Of a stretch of DNA of 64,000 nt, positions 25,977-33,738 are shown in pieces. Position numbers and translations under genes: made by a program. Numbering within the stretch: the first letter of the stretch is position 1; the number at the start of each line of letters is the position of its first letter. The notes below the pieces were generated by a model. That model was given only the letters and a program-made list of their open reading frames with translations, did not search any database and was not told where the DNA came from. The DNA is from DASRDB01 sp035652815 (GTDB taxonomy: Bacteria; Chloroflexota; Ktedonobacteria; Ktedonobacterales; Ktedonobacteraceae): assembly GCA_035652815.1 (NCBI GenBank), contig DASRDB010000019.1, forward strand, positions 186,001-250,000, given 5' to 3'.

Positions 25977-27500
25977 ATGCAGGAACGCATCTTTTCATAT
26001 ACTGCTCAGAGAGCCTCTGCTCTCAGCACACTTTTCGCCCTATTGTTCATCATGGCGGGTGAAAGCATTCTCATTGTAATTCTTATAGCCATATTCTTAC
26101 ATGTATTCATTTTGAAACTTGTGCTTATAGGTCTATTGCTAGCTCTTGAACTATTCATAGCGCTGAATTTGCTTTCCCCTTTGTGGACAAAACATCGTTT
26201 GAATGCAACCACGCTTCGTCTGTATTTCGGGATGGGCTTTCGAGCATATATTCCACGTTCCGCCATCGTTTCTATAAAGCCTGTACGCGAGCGAGCAGTA
26301 ATCGCTGCTCCTCGTTATGAAAAGGACAAACAGCGCATTATTGCCGCCATGTCGGAGCATGGACAGGTGCTATTGCATCTCGACCAGCCCTATCCATTTC
26401 GTGTCGGATTGTCCAGGGTACAGGCTGATTCCATCCTCTTCAATGTCGATGACCGTGATGCATTGATAATTGCGCTTGAAGAGATCAGGGAAGACCAGAC
26501 CAGAACCACCAGGGCGATTCGCAACACCAGGGCGACCGCGAGGGTCGCCCCTACCATCAATAGGTATGGTAGGGGCGACCCTCGCGGTCGCCCTGGTGTT
26601 GCGAATCGCCCTGGTGGTTCTGGTCGCCCTGGTGTTGTGAATCGCCCTGGTGGTTCTGGTCGCCCTGGTGTTGCGAATCGCCCTGGTGGTTCTGGTCGCC
26701 CTGGTGTTGCGAATCGCCCTGGTGGTTCTGGTCGCCCTGGTTCCCTTGTGTCACAGCAAGATGAATCTATAGCCCTTCGCACCGAACATCTAACTCGTCA
26801 TTATCACGATATCCTTGCGGTTGACGACCTTAATCTAGCCATCCAGCAAGGTGAAATCTACGGCTTTCTGGGCACAAATGGCGCAGGAAAGACCACCACG
26901 ATGAAGATGCTGGTTGGCCTGCTTCAACCCACTGGTGGGTGGGCCTGGATAAATGGCTTTGATGTATGGAGCCAGCCGTTGCAGGCAAAAGCCTCGCTTG
27001 GCTTCGTGGCTGATCGTTCGCTGCTTTACGATCGGTTGACCGGGCATGAATTTCTCTCCTTCCTGGCGCAACTGCGTGGCATTCCTCGTGAGGAAGCGGA
27101 AAAGCGCATAGAAGAATTGTTAAACATGCTGGAATTGCGCGAACGGGCGAATAGTCTCTGCGGTACATATTCATTTGGCATGAAGCGCAAACTCTCGCTG
27201 GCGGGAGCGTTGCTACATCGCCCGGCAGTACTGATTCTGGATGAACCACTCAACGGTCTTGACCCACTCAGCGCCCGTCGTCTGAAAGACCTGTTCGGCG
27301 AACTGGCTTCGCAAGGCACCACCATTTTTCTCTCTACACACGACCTTGCCACTGCCGAAGCTATCTGCCATCGTGTAGGCATCATAGCGCAAGGTCGTTT
27401 ACTGGCTGAGGGAAGCGCATCCGAACTGCGCCAACTTGCAGAGGCTCCTGATTTAGAAGCCGTGTTCCTTTCCCTTACTGCCGAGGAGACAGTAGTATGA
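25977..27500 (+). CDS. ABC transporter ATPase with N-terminal membrane domain and repeat-encoded linker
   Basis: About 507 residues from the ATG at 25977 (AGGAG upstream). Residues 15-65 hold two TM helices, and about 70-165 look like a small PH-like domain (TLRLYFGMGFRAYIPRSAIV). A linker of about 75 residues of Arg/Pro/Gly/Asn repeats (RPGVANRPGGSG) is encoded by hairpin and tandem repeats. The ABC ATPase starts near residue 250: Walker A GTNGAGKTTTMK, signature SFGMKRKLSLAGAL, Walker B LILDEPLNGLDP, switch FLSTHD. The membrane-ABC fusion is unusual and may have come from joining two genes through the repeat. The permease gene overlaps its stop by four bases. Confidence 0.88.
   Translation: MQERIFSYTAQRASALSTLFALLFIMAGESILIVILIAIFLHVFILKLVLIGLLLALELFIALNLLSPLWTKHRLNATTLRLYFGMGFRAYIPRSAIVSIKPVRERAVIAAPRYEKDKQRIIAAMSEHGQVLLHLDQPYPFRVGLSRVQADSILFNVDDRDALIIALEEIREDQTRTTRAIRNTRATARVAPTINRYGRGDPRGRPGVANRPGGSGRPGVVNRPGGSGRPGVANRPGGSGRPGVANRPGGSGRPGSLVSQQDESIALRTEHLTRHYHDILAVDDLNLAIQQGEIYGFLGTNGAGKTTTMKMLVGLLQPTGGWAWINGFDVWSQPLQAKASLGFVADRSLLYDRLTGHEFLSFLAQLRGIPREEAEKRIEELLNMLELRERANSLCGTYSFGMKRKLSLAGALLHRPAVLILDEPLNGLDPLSARRLKDLFGELASQGTTIFLSTHDLATAEAICHRVGIIAQGRLLAEGSASELRQLAEAPDLEAVFLSLTAEETVV
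26501..26630. repeat. Long inverted repeat inside the ABC ATPase gene (family 2)
   Basis: Around a centre near 26567, about 60 nt on each side are near-perfect reverse complements. Each arm holds GGGCGACC, GCGAG, GGTCGCCCC and TACCAT, the same hairpin unit as at 9964-9984. It is read through in frame and gives an Arg/Gly/Pro-rich linker. Confidence 0.85.
26586..26741 (+). repeat. Four 36-bp tandem repeats encoding a GRPGVANRPGGS linker
   Basis: Units start at 26586, 26622, 26658 and 26694, and a partial unit follows at 26730. Each is 36 bp and begins GGTCGCCCTGG; the second differs by one base (GTGAAT instead of GCGAAT). Each gives the 12 residues GRPGVANRPGGS. There are no spacers, so it is not CRISPR. 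Confidence 0.92.
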
Positions 27501-29008
27501 ATACCCCACTTATCATATGGCACATGCATCTTACAGCAGCCAGGGGAGCCTTCAAGCGTGATACACGGACGAAAGTAATCTGGCTGGTGCGCCTGATCTT
27601 CGATCTCACCCTGGGATACTGGTCGTTCAATTTTCTCCTGGATAATCTGGCACGCTGGAATGCCGCCGGAACGCCAGTATTAGAAAGTCACCTCTGGGTG
27701 TTGCTAGCAGGTATGCTCGCTGGCATCTGTTTTTTGGCGGTTCTGGCAGTCATACAAGAGGGTTTCAATGGCGAGCAGGCGCTTTTGCTTTTTACCTTAC
27801 CCCTGGCTCTTGCTTCACGTTTTCGCGCCCTGTATGGCTTGATTCTCTATGAAGGCGTTGGTAACTGGCTGCTGTTGGCCTACATTTCGCTCGGTATTCC
27901 TCTGGCACTCACTATAGGCTGGTTGGCGCTTCCCTGGCTTTTATTGTTGACGCTCGGGGCTATGCTTGTTGTGGGGCTTGCAATGCTTGCTACTTTGCTA
28001 GTCATTCGTTACGTTCTGCCGCATCCGAAAATCTCGCTGGTTATGTTTGTTGTCCTGGCGATTGCCCTCGACACCTCTTTTATTCTTCTCTCAAGCATGA
28101 AGATGTATTTTCATATAGCCACAGCGTCTGCTCCTTTAGTGATCTGCTTGATAGCTATTTTAAGTTTGCTGCTCCTGCTCGGCCCGGGTGCAAGGTTGGT
28201 CGGAGCTTTGTATGAGCAGGCTTTGCTTTCTATGCAGGGATATAGCGGACGCCGGGTAGCTTTGAATTTGCCGGGTATGCGCGCACTCACCACATGGCTC
28301 TATCGCTATCGTAATCTTACAGGTGCATTACTGGTGAAGGGCCTGCTCAACCAGAGTCGCAACGTTTTCACCTGGGCGCGTTTGCTGATCTTGCTTGTTC
28401 TGTTTGTCCTGTTTCCTTTGATTGAGAAATTGCTTGTAATGGTGCTGGCTTCCAACCTCGTCCTGGTCGTCGTTTATGCCTCTGTGCTGGCAATTCTTAC
28501 TGTCATTGAGTACGCGCTCTATGCCATTAGTAGCGAAGGTGCGCGCCTCTCTTTATACTTGCTTGCGCCTTTCGATATGCGTGCTTATCTGTGCGCTCGG
28601 ATTTTCGTCTTTTTGTTACCCGCTATTGCAATCGGCGCGTTTAGTGGCTTGTTTTTCAGCCTGGAAACAGGCTTGACGTTTGTTCAAATACTGCTTGCTC
28701 TGGTGCTTATTGTCCTTGCCCTCACCGGATTCACGGCCTTTATTGTGCTTGCCAGTATCTCGGATGAAGACCTGAATATGGTTACGGAAGGTATGATGCA
28801 GGCTTTGATGCAAGAGGAGATGCCGTTAACGCCGCGCCGCCTGCAACTCCTCTCACTGAGTATAGGGCTACTGGCTCTGCTCTTTTTCATGATCTGGAAG
28901 CTTCCGTTTGCGCTGGCGCTTCCAGGCCTGGCGCTTCTGGCTGTTCTGCTGCTGGCTCTTGCGTGGCGTTACTCTCTACATGCGCTTCAAAAGCTGCTGA
29001 GGCAGTAA
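27497..29008 (+). CDS. ABC exporter membrane subunit
   Basis: A 503-residue polytopic protein with about 12 hydrophobic segments, starting in an ATGA overlap with the ATPase gene. There is no ATP-binding motif. Segments such as GEQALLLFTLPLALASRFRA and LARWNAAGTPVLESHLWVLL fit large ABC-2-like permeases of the type that pair with membrane-bound ATPases. Operon position after the MerR gene and ATPase makes it the partner of that ATPase. Its 3' end overlaps the antisense end of a decayed MFS gene. Confidence 0.85.
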   Translation: MNTPLIIWHMHLTAARGAFKRDTRTKVIWLVRLIFDLTLGYWSFNFLLDNLARWNAAGTPVLESHLWVLLAGMLAGICFLAVLAVIQEGFNGEQALLLFTLPLALASRFRALYGLILYEGVGNWLLLAYISLGIPLALTIGWLALPWLLLLTLGAMLVVGLAMLATLLVIRYVLPHPKISLVMFVVLAIALDTSFILLSSMKMYFHIATASAPLVICLIAILSLLLLLGPGARLVGALYEQALLSMQGYSGRRVALNLPGMRALTTWLYRYRNLTGALLVKGLLNQSRNVFTWARLLILLVLFVLFPLIEKLLVMVLASNLVLVVVYASVLAILTVIEYALYAISSEGARLSLYLLAPFDMRAYLCARIFVFLLPAIAIGAFSGLFFSLETGLTFVQILLALVLIVLALTGFTAFIVLASISDEDLNMVTEGMMQALMQEEMPLTPRRLQLLSLSIGLLALLFFMIWKLPFALALPGLALLAVLLLALAWRYSLHALQKLLRQ

Positions 29009-29431
29009 TACTTTTGTACAGGACGTAGAGGTTTGCCACTACTGCTATAACCCCTACACCTGTGAAGATTGTATCTAGTGGGCCGAAGCGCAGATCCAGG
29101 AAAGTGCTATGCAATCCGTAGAGTACTTTGCTGGCTAGAAAACCTGCCAGAATCACAGCCACAAGCTGGCTGGCAAGAATAGAGGGCATCATTACCGCCT
29201 GGACGCGCCCGGTAAATTCACGCGCTGTATGTCGCAATTGAAGCGGCCCCACCGATACAATGATGCCAGCGCGTTCCAGCTTTGTCCTTTTGCCAGTTGT
29301 GTCGCGATCCACAGGACAAGCGTTGTCTCGAAGAAGAAATCTCCTATTTGCGAGGGGCTTTGCCCTATCCACAGTAGGGCAAAGTTGCGATTGATGAGCA
29401 AGGGCACCCGCTTGCTTACTGAAGCCGCCAT
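28887..29431 (-). pseudogene. Decayed MFS transporter with a large internal deletion
   Basis: The frame starting at 29431 gives a typical MFS N-terminus (LLINRNFALLWIGQSPSQIG, then LWIATQLAKGQSW). At about 29260 the homology switches to another frame, where a typical C-terminal MFS part appears (FTGRVQAVMMPSILASQLVA, then VILAGFLASKVLYG). Only about 50 N-terminal and 110 C-terminal residues remain of a protein usually near 400, so some 250 residues and the frame are lost. The end runs into the antisense of the ABC permease gene. It follows arsR-DUF2087, a common regulator of such exporters. Confidence 0.75.
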
Positions 29432-29485
29432 ATGTTTTCCTCTCTATCTCTTAGTACTTAGCCAAACTTCATTGAGCCGCCCCAT

Positions 29486-29554
29486 TGTCATGCTGAGCGC
29501 AGCGAAGCATCTTAGTCGGCCACACACGGATGCTTCGCTGCGCTCAGCATGACA
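29486..29554. repeat. Family-1 inverted repeat (copy 3)
   Basis: Perfect 26-nt arms (29486-29511 and 29529-29554) with TGTCATGCTGAGC at the outside ends and a 17-nt spacer. It separates the arsR-type gene from the decayed MFS gene and may have taken part in the damage. Confidence 0.9.
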
Positions 29555-29568
29555 GCCAAAGTAACTCC

Positions 29569-30123
29569 TTAGGGACGCCAGTACACTCCTCGTTCGCGTT
29601 TGAGCAGCTTTTCGGCGATCAGTTCGCGGCGCAGGTAGGCCGTGTCTTCGTGATAGCGTTCGAGCAGTGCGTTTACCTCGGACTCTTTGTAGGTTCTCCC
29701 CGGCTCGAACTGGTTTGCCAGCCACCTCATAACCACCGAACGTTTTTTGCGGCTGGCCGGAATTTCCTTCAAGCGCGTACCCTCGAAGAAGTCCTTGAGA
29801 ACCTTGCGCTCCCACGCCTCACCCTCGATATCGACCAGTGAGGCCATTTTTTCTGATGAAAGCAGACCTTTGCTGATGTCATGCAATGCCTCAGCGTTGA
29901 GCCAGTAGATATGTGTATTGCCCTCAGCGCGCATGTCTACCAGCTTCAATTCTTTCAGCCGCGCAAGGTGATGTGAGACCGTCGGCGCTTTTAGTTGAAG
30001 CTGCGTTGCCAGTTCCTCGACGCTCTGTTCTCCGTTCGCCAGGATACCCAGCAGCTTGAGCCGCGTCTCATCCGCCAATGTTTTAAAAAATTGCAGCAAT
30101 GCCTGAAATTCCGCCTGGCTCAT
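29569..30123 (-). CDS. ArsR-family regulator with C-terminal DUF2087
   Basis: A 184-residue protein. The N-terminal winged helix has LADETRLKLLGILANGEQSV, ELATQLQLKAPTVSHHLARL and MRAEGNTHIYWLN. The C-terminal domain is DUF2087 (RLKEIPASRKKRSVVMRWLA, VNALLERYHEDTAYLRRELI). Such two-domain repressors usually stand in front of an MFS exporter; here the exporter remnant follows. No metal-binding Cys pair is present, so the ligand is unclear. A 46-bp perfect palindrome starts 14 bp upstream and is probably its operator. Confidence 0.9.
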   Translation of the reverse strand: MSQAEFQALLQFFKTLADETRLKLLGILANGEQSVEELATQLQLKAPTVSHHLARLKELKLVDMRAEGNTHIYWLNAEALHDISKGLLSSEKMASLVDIEGEAWERKVLKDFFEGTRLKEIPASRKKRSVVMRWLANQFEPGRTYKESEVNALLERYHEDTAYLRRELIAEKLLKRERGVYWRP

Positions 30124-30136
30124 GTTATTAGATCTC

Positions 30137-30182
30137 CAACTAATTAGATTAACATCTATATAGATGTTAATCTAATTAGTTG
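30137..30182. promoter_or_regulatory. 46-bp palindromic operator of the ArsR-type regulator
   Basis: Bases 30137-30159 are the exact reverse complement of 30160-30182; the half-site contains CTAATTAGATTAACATCTAT. It is AT-rich, lies directly before the arsR-type start and has the dyad form bound by ArsR dimers. It likely mediates autorepression. Confidence 0.8.
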
Positions 30183-30261
30183 CGTTTGTCAAGAGGGTCA
30201 AAAATATTTATCATTTGGCTGCGTTTTCTGTTATTTAAGTGAGCCTTAAAAATTGTTGCAG

Positions 30262-31122
30262 CTATGATTTCATCTGGCTTGCGTTCTCAAATCGGTACAC
30301 TAGTATACGTTCCATCCTGCGCAGCGTGGGGTTGAGCTCCTGGACGCGGAAGAGCGCGCGTACCCAGAGCGGGAAGCGGGAAAACGCGACCAGTTCGCTG
30401 GGTCTGAATTCCTTGATCAGTTCAAGCTGTGGCTCAAGCTGTCTGATGTCATTGGGATCATCAAGGCCCCATTTGTAGGTAGCACCTGTGCCCCCGACGT
30501 TCGAGCCTGCTCTTTTCACAATGAACGGATTGCAGATATCGAAAATCATCTGACCGCTGGGGAAGTGAGCAACCACCGCGTTGAGGAGCGCTTTCACTTC
30601 CGTTTCGCTCAAGTAGTGCAGCACCCCCTCAGCGATAAGTAGCCCGGGCTGGTCGCGTGGAACCTCATCCAACCAGCGCAGATCGTCCAGCGATGCGCCG
30701 ATCAGGTGATAGGAGCCATTCCGTTCGGGGAGCAGTTGGCGACGCAGGTCAATCACATCGGGGTAATCCACGTCGAACCACTGGACGCTGGCAGGGGGAT
30801 CAACTCGGAACACACGGCTGTCCATGCCACAGCCCAGGTGCAGTACAGTCGCATCCTGGTGATTGGCCAGATAGCGGGTCGTGAGCAGATCAAAGGTTGC
30901 GGCGCGCGTAGCGATGATGGTACATCCGATTTTGTTCCACATGTTCCACGAGCCTACTCCCCTGTATTGCTTGCTGATGTCGTAATCGATGTGCTGCATC
31001 GCTTCTTCAGCCCAGGGATCACGCAAGATGGGATTCTTCCATTGGCTCTGGATTGCTCGACCGCTCAAGGTCATGAGCATGGTTTCTTTTTCTTTGGTAA
31101 ACTGGATCTTCTCAGTGGTCAT
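30262..31122 (-). CDS. TcmP/leucine carboxyl methyltransferase-like SAM methyltransferase
   Basis: A 286-residue protein of the LCMT/polyketide O-methyltransferase (TcmP, Ppm1) type. It has VLHLGCGMDSRVFRVDPPAS, VQWFDVDYPDVIDLRRQLLP, the LLIAEGVLHYLSETEV motif and an N-terminal part with ATRAATFDLLTTRYL. The family methylates carboxyl or hydroxyl groups of small molecules, often secondary metabolites. The substrate is unknown. It follows the CaCA antiporter gene by 19 bp; arsR-DUF2087 lies downstream with its own operator. Confidence 0.86.
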   Translation of the reverse strand: MTTEKIQFTKEKETMLMTLSGRAIQSQWKNPILRDPWAEEAMQHIDYDISKQYRGVGSWNMWNKIGCTIIATRAATFDLLTTRYLANHQDATVLHLGCGMDSRVFRVDPPASVQWFDVDYPDVIDLRRQLLPERNGSYHLIGASLDDLRWLDEVPRDQPGLLIAEGVLHYLSETEVKALLNAVVAHFPSGQMIFDICNPFIVKRAGSNVGGTGATYKWGLDDPNDIRQLEPQLELIKEFRPSELVAFSRFPLWVRALFRVQELNPTLRRMERILVYRFENASQMKS

Positions 31123-31141
31123 TGGTTGCTCCTTTCCGTAT

Positions 31142-32116
31142 CTACACCAATATCATGATCAAATAGGCGACATAGAACAGCAGAAAGAGACCTCCCGCCA
31201 GGCGTCCCATTCTTCCACGCCAGATCATGCCGAGCAGTAAAAGATGCGCAGCAATCATACTGCCGAGGGCAATACCAATTTGTTGCAGGTTTACAGGTAT
31301 GGGATGAATAGCTGCCGCCAGCCCAAGCGTGACGAGCAGGTTGTAGGCAAATGAGCCGAGAATGCCACCTACCAGCACTTCCGACCGTTTTTTGCGAGCG
31401 GCAGCAATGCCAATTACGATCATCTCTGAGCCGGTTGCCAGCGAGACCAGTGTTGCTCCTATGGCCTGGTCTCCTATGCCAATTGTCTGAGTCAGTTCCT
31501 CCGCCCCTTGAACAAGCGCATAGCCTCCCAGTACAAGGGCAATGAGGCCGATAAGGGTCATAGCTAATGGACGCCATTTAGCGGGTTTGCCTTGCGATTG
31601 AAAGCGCGATTCATCATCGTCGTCATCGTCATCATCCTCCAGCGCTTCCAGTTGCTCCCGGCGTTCAAGGGCATTACGGTCTGTTCGCAACAGGAAGAGG
31701 GTGTAAGCGATGAATATAATAAGCAAGAGGATGCCTTCGAGGCGAGATATGAGGCCTGTAAAGAGCAGCACGATAGGCAGAAGTGAAACGAGCGTTGCGC
31801 TAATAGCCTGACGGCGAAGCGAGCGACCAAAAATGATGGGGGCGAGGAGCGCGGAAAGGCCGAGCGCGGCTGTCACCATCGTGACGTTTGTGCCGACCAC
31901 ATTGCCGAGCGCTAACCCTGATCTTCCCTGCCCGGAAGCGATGGCTGCCGTAATCATTTCTTCGGGTTCGAGTCCGGCCAGCAGAACGCCAAGCACAACC
32001 ATGCTGATTCCGAAGGCTTTGGCGACATCACCAATGCCATCCATGAACCAGTCGGCACCCTTGAGTAATAGGACTGCCCCAACAACCAGTAGCACAAGCG
32101 AGATGAAAAGAGTCAT
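31142..32116 (-). CDS. CaCA-superfamily sodium/calcium antiporter-like protein
   Basis: A 324-residue membrane protein with two homologous halves of about five helices. The alpha repeats are VLGVLLAGLEPEEMITAAIA plus GNVVGTNVTMV, and GATLVSLATGSEMIVIGIAA plus GGILGSFAYN. A cytoplasmic loop with a run of seven Asp (DDDDDDD) joins the halves. The usual GTSxPE motifs are altered to AGLEPEE and ATGSEM, so the transported ion may differ from Ca2+. It lies in a minus-strand run between the membrane protein and the methyltransferase. Confidence 0.83.
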   Translation of the reverse strand: MTLFISLVLLVVGAVLLLKGADWFMDGIGDVAKAFGISMVVLGVLLAGLEPEEMITAAIASGQGRSGLALGNVVGTNVTMVTAALGLSALLAPIIFGRSLRRQAISATLVSLLPIVLLFTGLISRLEGILLLIIFIAYTLFLLRTDRNALERREQLEALEDDDDDDDDESRFQSQGKPAKWRPLAMTLIGLIALVLGGYALVQGAEELTQTIGIGDQAIGATLVSLATGSEMIVIGIAAARKKRSEVLVGGILGSFAYNLLVTLGLAAAIHPIPVNLQQIGIALGSMIAAHLLLLGMIWRGRMGRLAGGLFLLFYVAYLIMILV

Positions 32117-32148
32117 AATATTTCTCCTTCCATCTTGCTCTCAATGGA

Positions 32149-32739
32149 TTATCTGCTCTGTTGTACGGGAGTGCCTGGGACAGCTTGTTCCCGCGTCTCT
32201 GCCTGTTCTTGTCTGGCTAAAGCTCGTCCACTTAAGGCAATCCAGAGTGGTTGCAAGATAATCAAAGGAATTAATAGCAGGAACATCAGGCGGCTGAGCG
32301 GGTTCAGCAGGGAGAACGCGAAGAGATCAATCGCTGTAATCAGGCCGATGACTCGCCGCGCTCCGAATGCTTGCCAGGATGCGGCAGCAAACCAGATTGC
32401 GCAGGAGATATGGCCTCCATACTTGAGGGAAAGATAGATGGTGCTATTGACCCCATTCAACTGCATGATGTCGGTCGCCATATCGATGACCAGCCAGCCG
32501 TATCCGGCGGCTTTCGCCCAGCGCGGCGCAGGCAGGGCATCGACCACCGGAAAGAGCAACAGGTGTGGAATCAGGCCGAGGATACAGATTAACTCTGCTA
32601 CCAATGCAGTTCCCGCTGAGGCATTGGCGGCGCTGCTATTGCTTAATCCAGGAAAGATGAAGGTGAGCAGGCGCACAAAGAAGACTGCGGCGGCGATATA
32701 GGCGATAGTCGCAATGCGCGAGGTGTTACGTTGCTCCAT
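32149..32739 (-). CDS. Integral membrane protein of unknown function
   Basis: A 196-residue protein with five or six hydrophobic helices (for example TIAYIAAAVFFVRLLTFIF, LFAFSLLNPLSRLMFLLLIP) and a short charged tail. I do not recognise a family. It stands between the isochorismatase-family gene (22 bp) and the CaCA antiporter gene (32 bp), so it is probably co-transcribed with them. Confidence 0.6.
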   Translation of the reverse strand: MEQRNTSRIATIAYIAAAVFFVRLLTFIFPGLSNSSAANASAGTALVAELICILGLIPHLLLFPVVDALPAPRWAKAAGYGWLVIDMATDIMQLNGVNSTIYLSLKYGGHISCAIWFAAASWQAFGARRVIGLITAIDLFAFSLLNPLSRLMFLLLIPLIILQPLWIALSGRALARQEQAETREQAVPGTPVQQSR

Positions 32740-32761
32740 CTCTAACTGTTCTACTTCCTAC

Positions 32762-33700
32762 CTAAATGATTTCCTCGCTGGTAACGAGATGTACCCCGCT
32801 TTTGACCATTGTCGCCAGTTCTTGCTCGGCCAGGGCGTCGAAATCGATGGCCGGGTGTTCTACCGAGCTGGTGCAATCGCGCAGCAGGTAGAGTTTGCTG
32901 AGCATTTCGGGGTGTTGGCCGCAGTACTCGACCAGTTGGCGTTCGGTCTCCAGGACGCAGTGCGATTTGGCCTCGCCCGCGATATACACCCGGTCGTGCT
33001 GCATGACGGCTTCCATCAAGGTCACATTCAGCGCGCTTTCCGGCGCTTTGGGATCGGGAACCTCAGCGCCAAAGATACCGTAGAACTCGGTGCGCAGCGT
33101 GCGCCCTTTTTCGATGTAGATGGGCTGCGTGTTGCGAGCGGCGCTGTACCATGCCAGGGCCTCGCTAAGCGGGGCAACCAGCATGTGACCGAGCGTGCCC
33201 TCCATCGTGTGGTAAGGCCAGATCATGAGGTCTTTTTTCGCCTTCTGCTGCAACTGGTGGACATACTGCACCGACCACTCCGGTTCGAGCAAGGGTGCCC
33301 AATTTTTCTTTTCTATATCCTCGACTGTGATGGCAGTAAATGGCTCCGGGTGCGCTCCGGTATCGGGACGCGCCCACCATGAACTATAGAAAATCTGGTA
33401 GGGCAGGTGCGTGTCGAGGGAGGCGTACACGGTCGTGATTTTGTGCGCGTTGGTATAAAACCAGTGCAGCAGCCGCGCCACGTCTTCGCGGGCACCGGGG
33501 ACGCTCAGTGTACCTGTGGGATCAACGAAATCGTGTTGATAGTCCACCAGTACCAGCGCGATTCGCTCGGTATCGTTCGCTGCAGGGGTATACAAGGCGC
33601 TGCGTCCGGCTTCGGTAAAAGCCTGGATGCGCGCCGCGTATGGTCCTCGAAAGGCGTCGTTTACGTCAAACAACGAAGGTATATTTGCAGGGTTTGGCAT
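32762..33700 (-). CDS. Isochorismatase/nicotinamidase-family cysteine hydrolase
   Basis: A 312-residue protein, longer than typical nicotinamidases. The catalytic triad is visible: Asp in ALVLVDYQHDFVDP, Lys in IEKGRTLRTEFYGIF and Cys in GEAKSHCVLET. WPYHTMEGTLGHML resembles the metal-binding region of nicotinamidases. An NAD-salvage or related amidase role is possible but the substrate is not proven. It follows ftsH by 38 bp. Confidence 0.82.
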   Translation of the reverse strand: MPNPANIPSLFDVNDAFRGPYAARIQAFTEAGRSALYTPAANDTERIALVLVDYQHDFVDPTGTLSVPGAREDVARLLHWFYTNAHKITTVYASLDTHLPYQIFYSSWWARPDTGAHPEPFTAITVEDIEKKNWAPLLEPEWSVQYVHQLQQKAKKDLMIWPYHTMEGTLGHMLVAPLSEALAWYSAARNTQPIYIEKGRTLRTEFYGIFGAEVPDPKAPESALNVTLMEAVMQHDRVYIAGEAKSHCVLETERQLVEYCGQHPEMLSKLYLLRDCTSSVEHPAIDFDALAEQELATMVKSGVHLVTSEEII

Positions 33701-33738
33701 TGCATTTACCCCCTCGAAAATTGTTGACCATGCTGCCG

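Noticed and set aside
26586..26741. CRISPR-like array of 36-bp repeats
   Set aside because: The 36-bp units are directly joined without spacers and are read in frame inside an ABC ATPase gene, so this is a coding tandem repeat.
28887..29372. Complete 161-residue membrane protein
   Set aside because: The first 35 or so residues are the wrong frame of an MFS N-terminus and the last part is antisense of the ABC permease gene. Only the middle is a true MFS C-terminal fragment, so it is better called a pseudogene.
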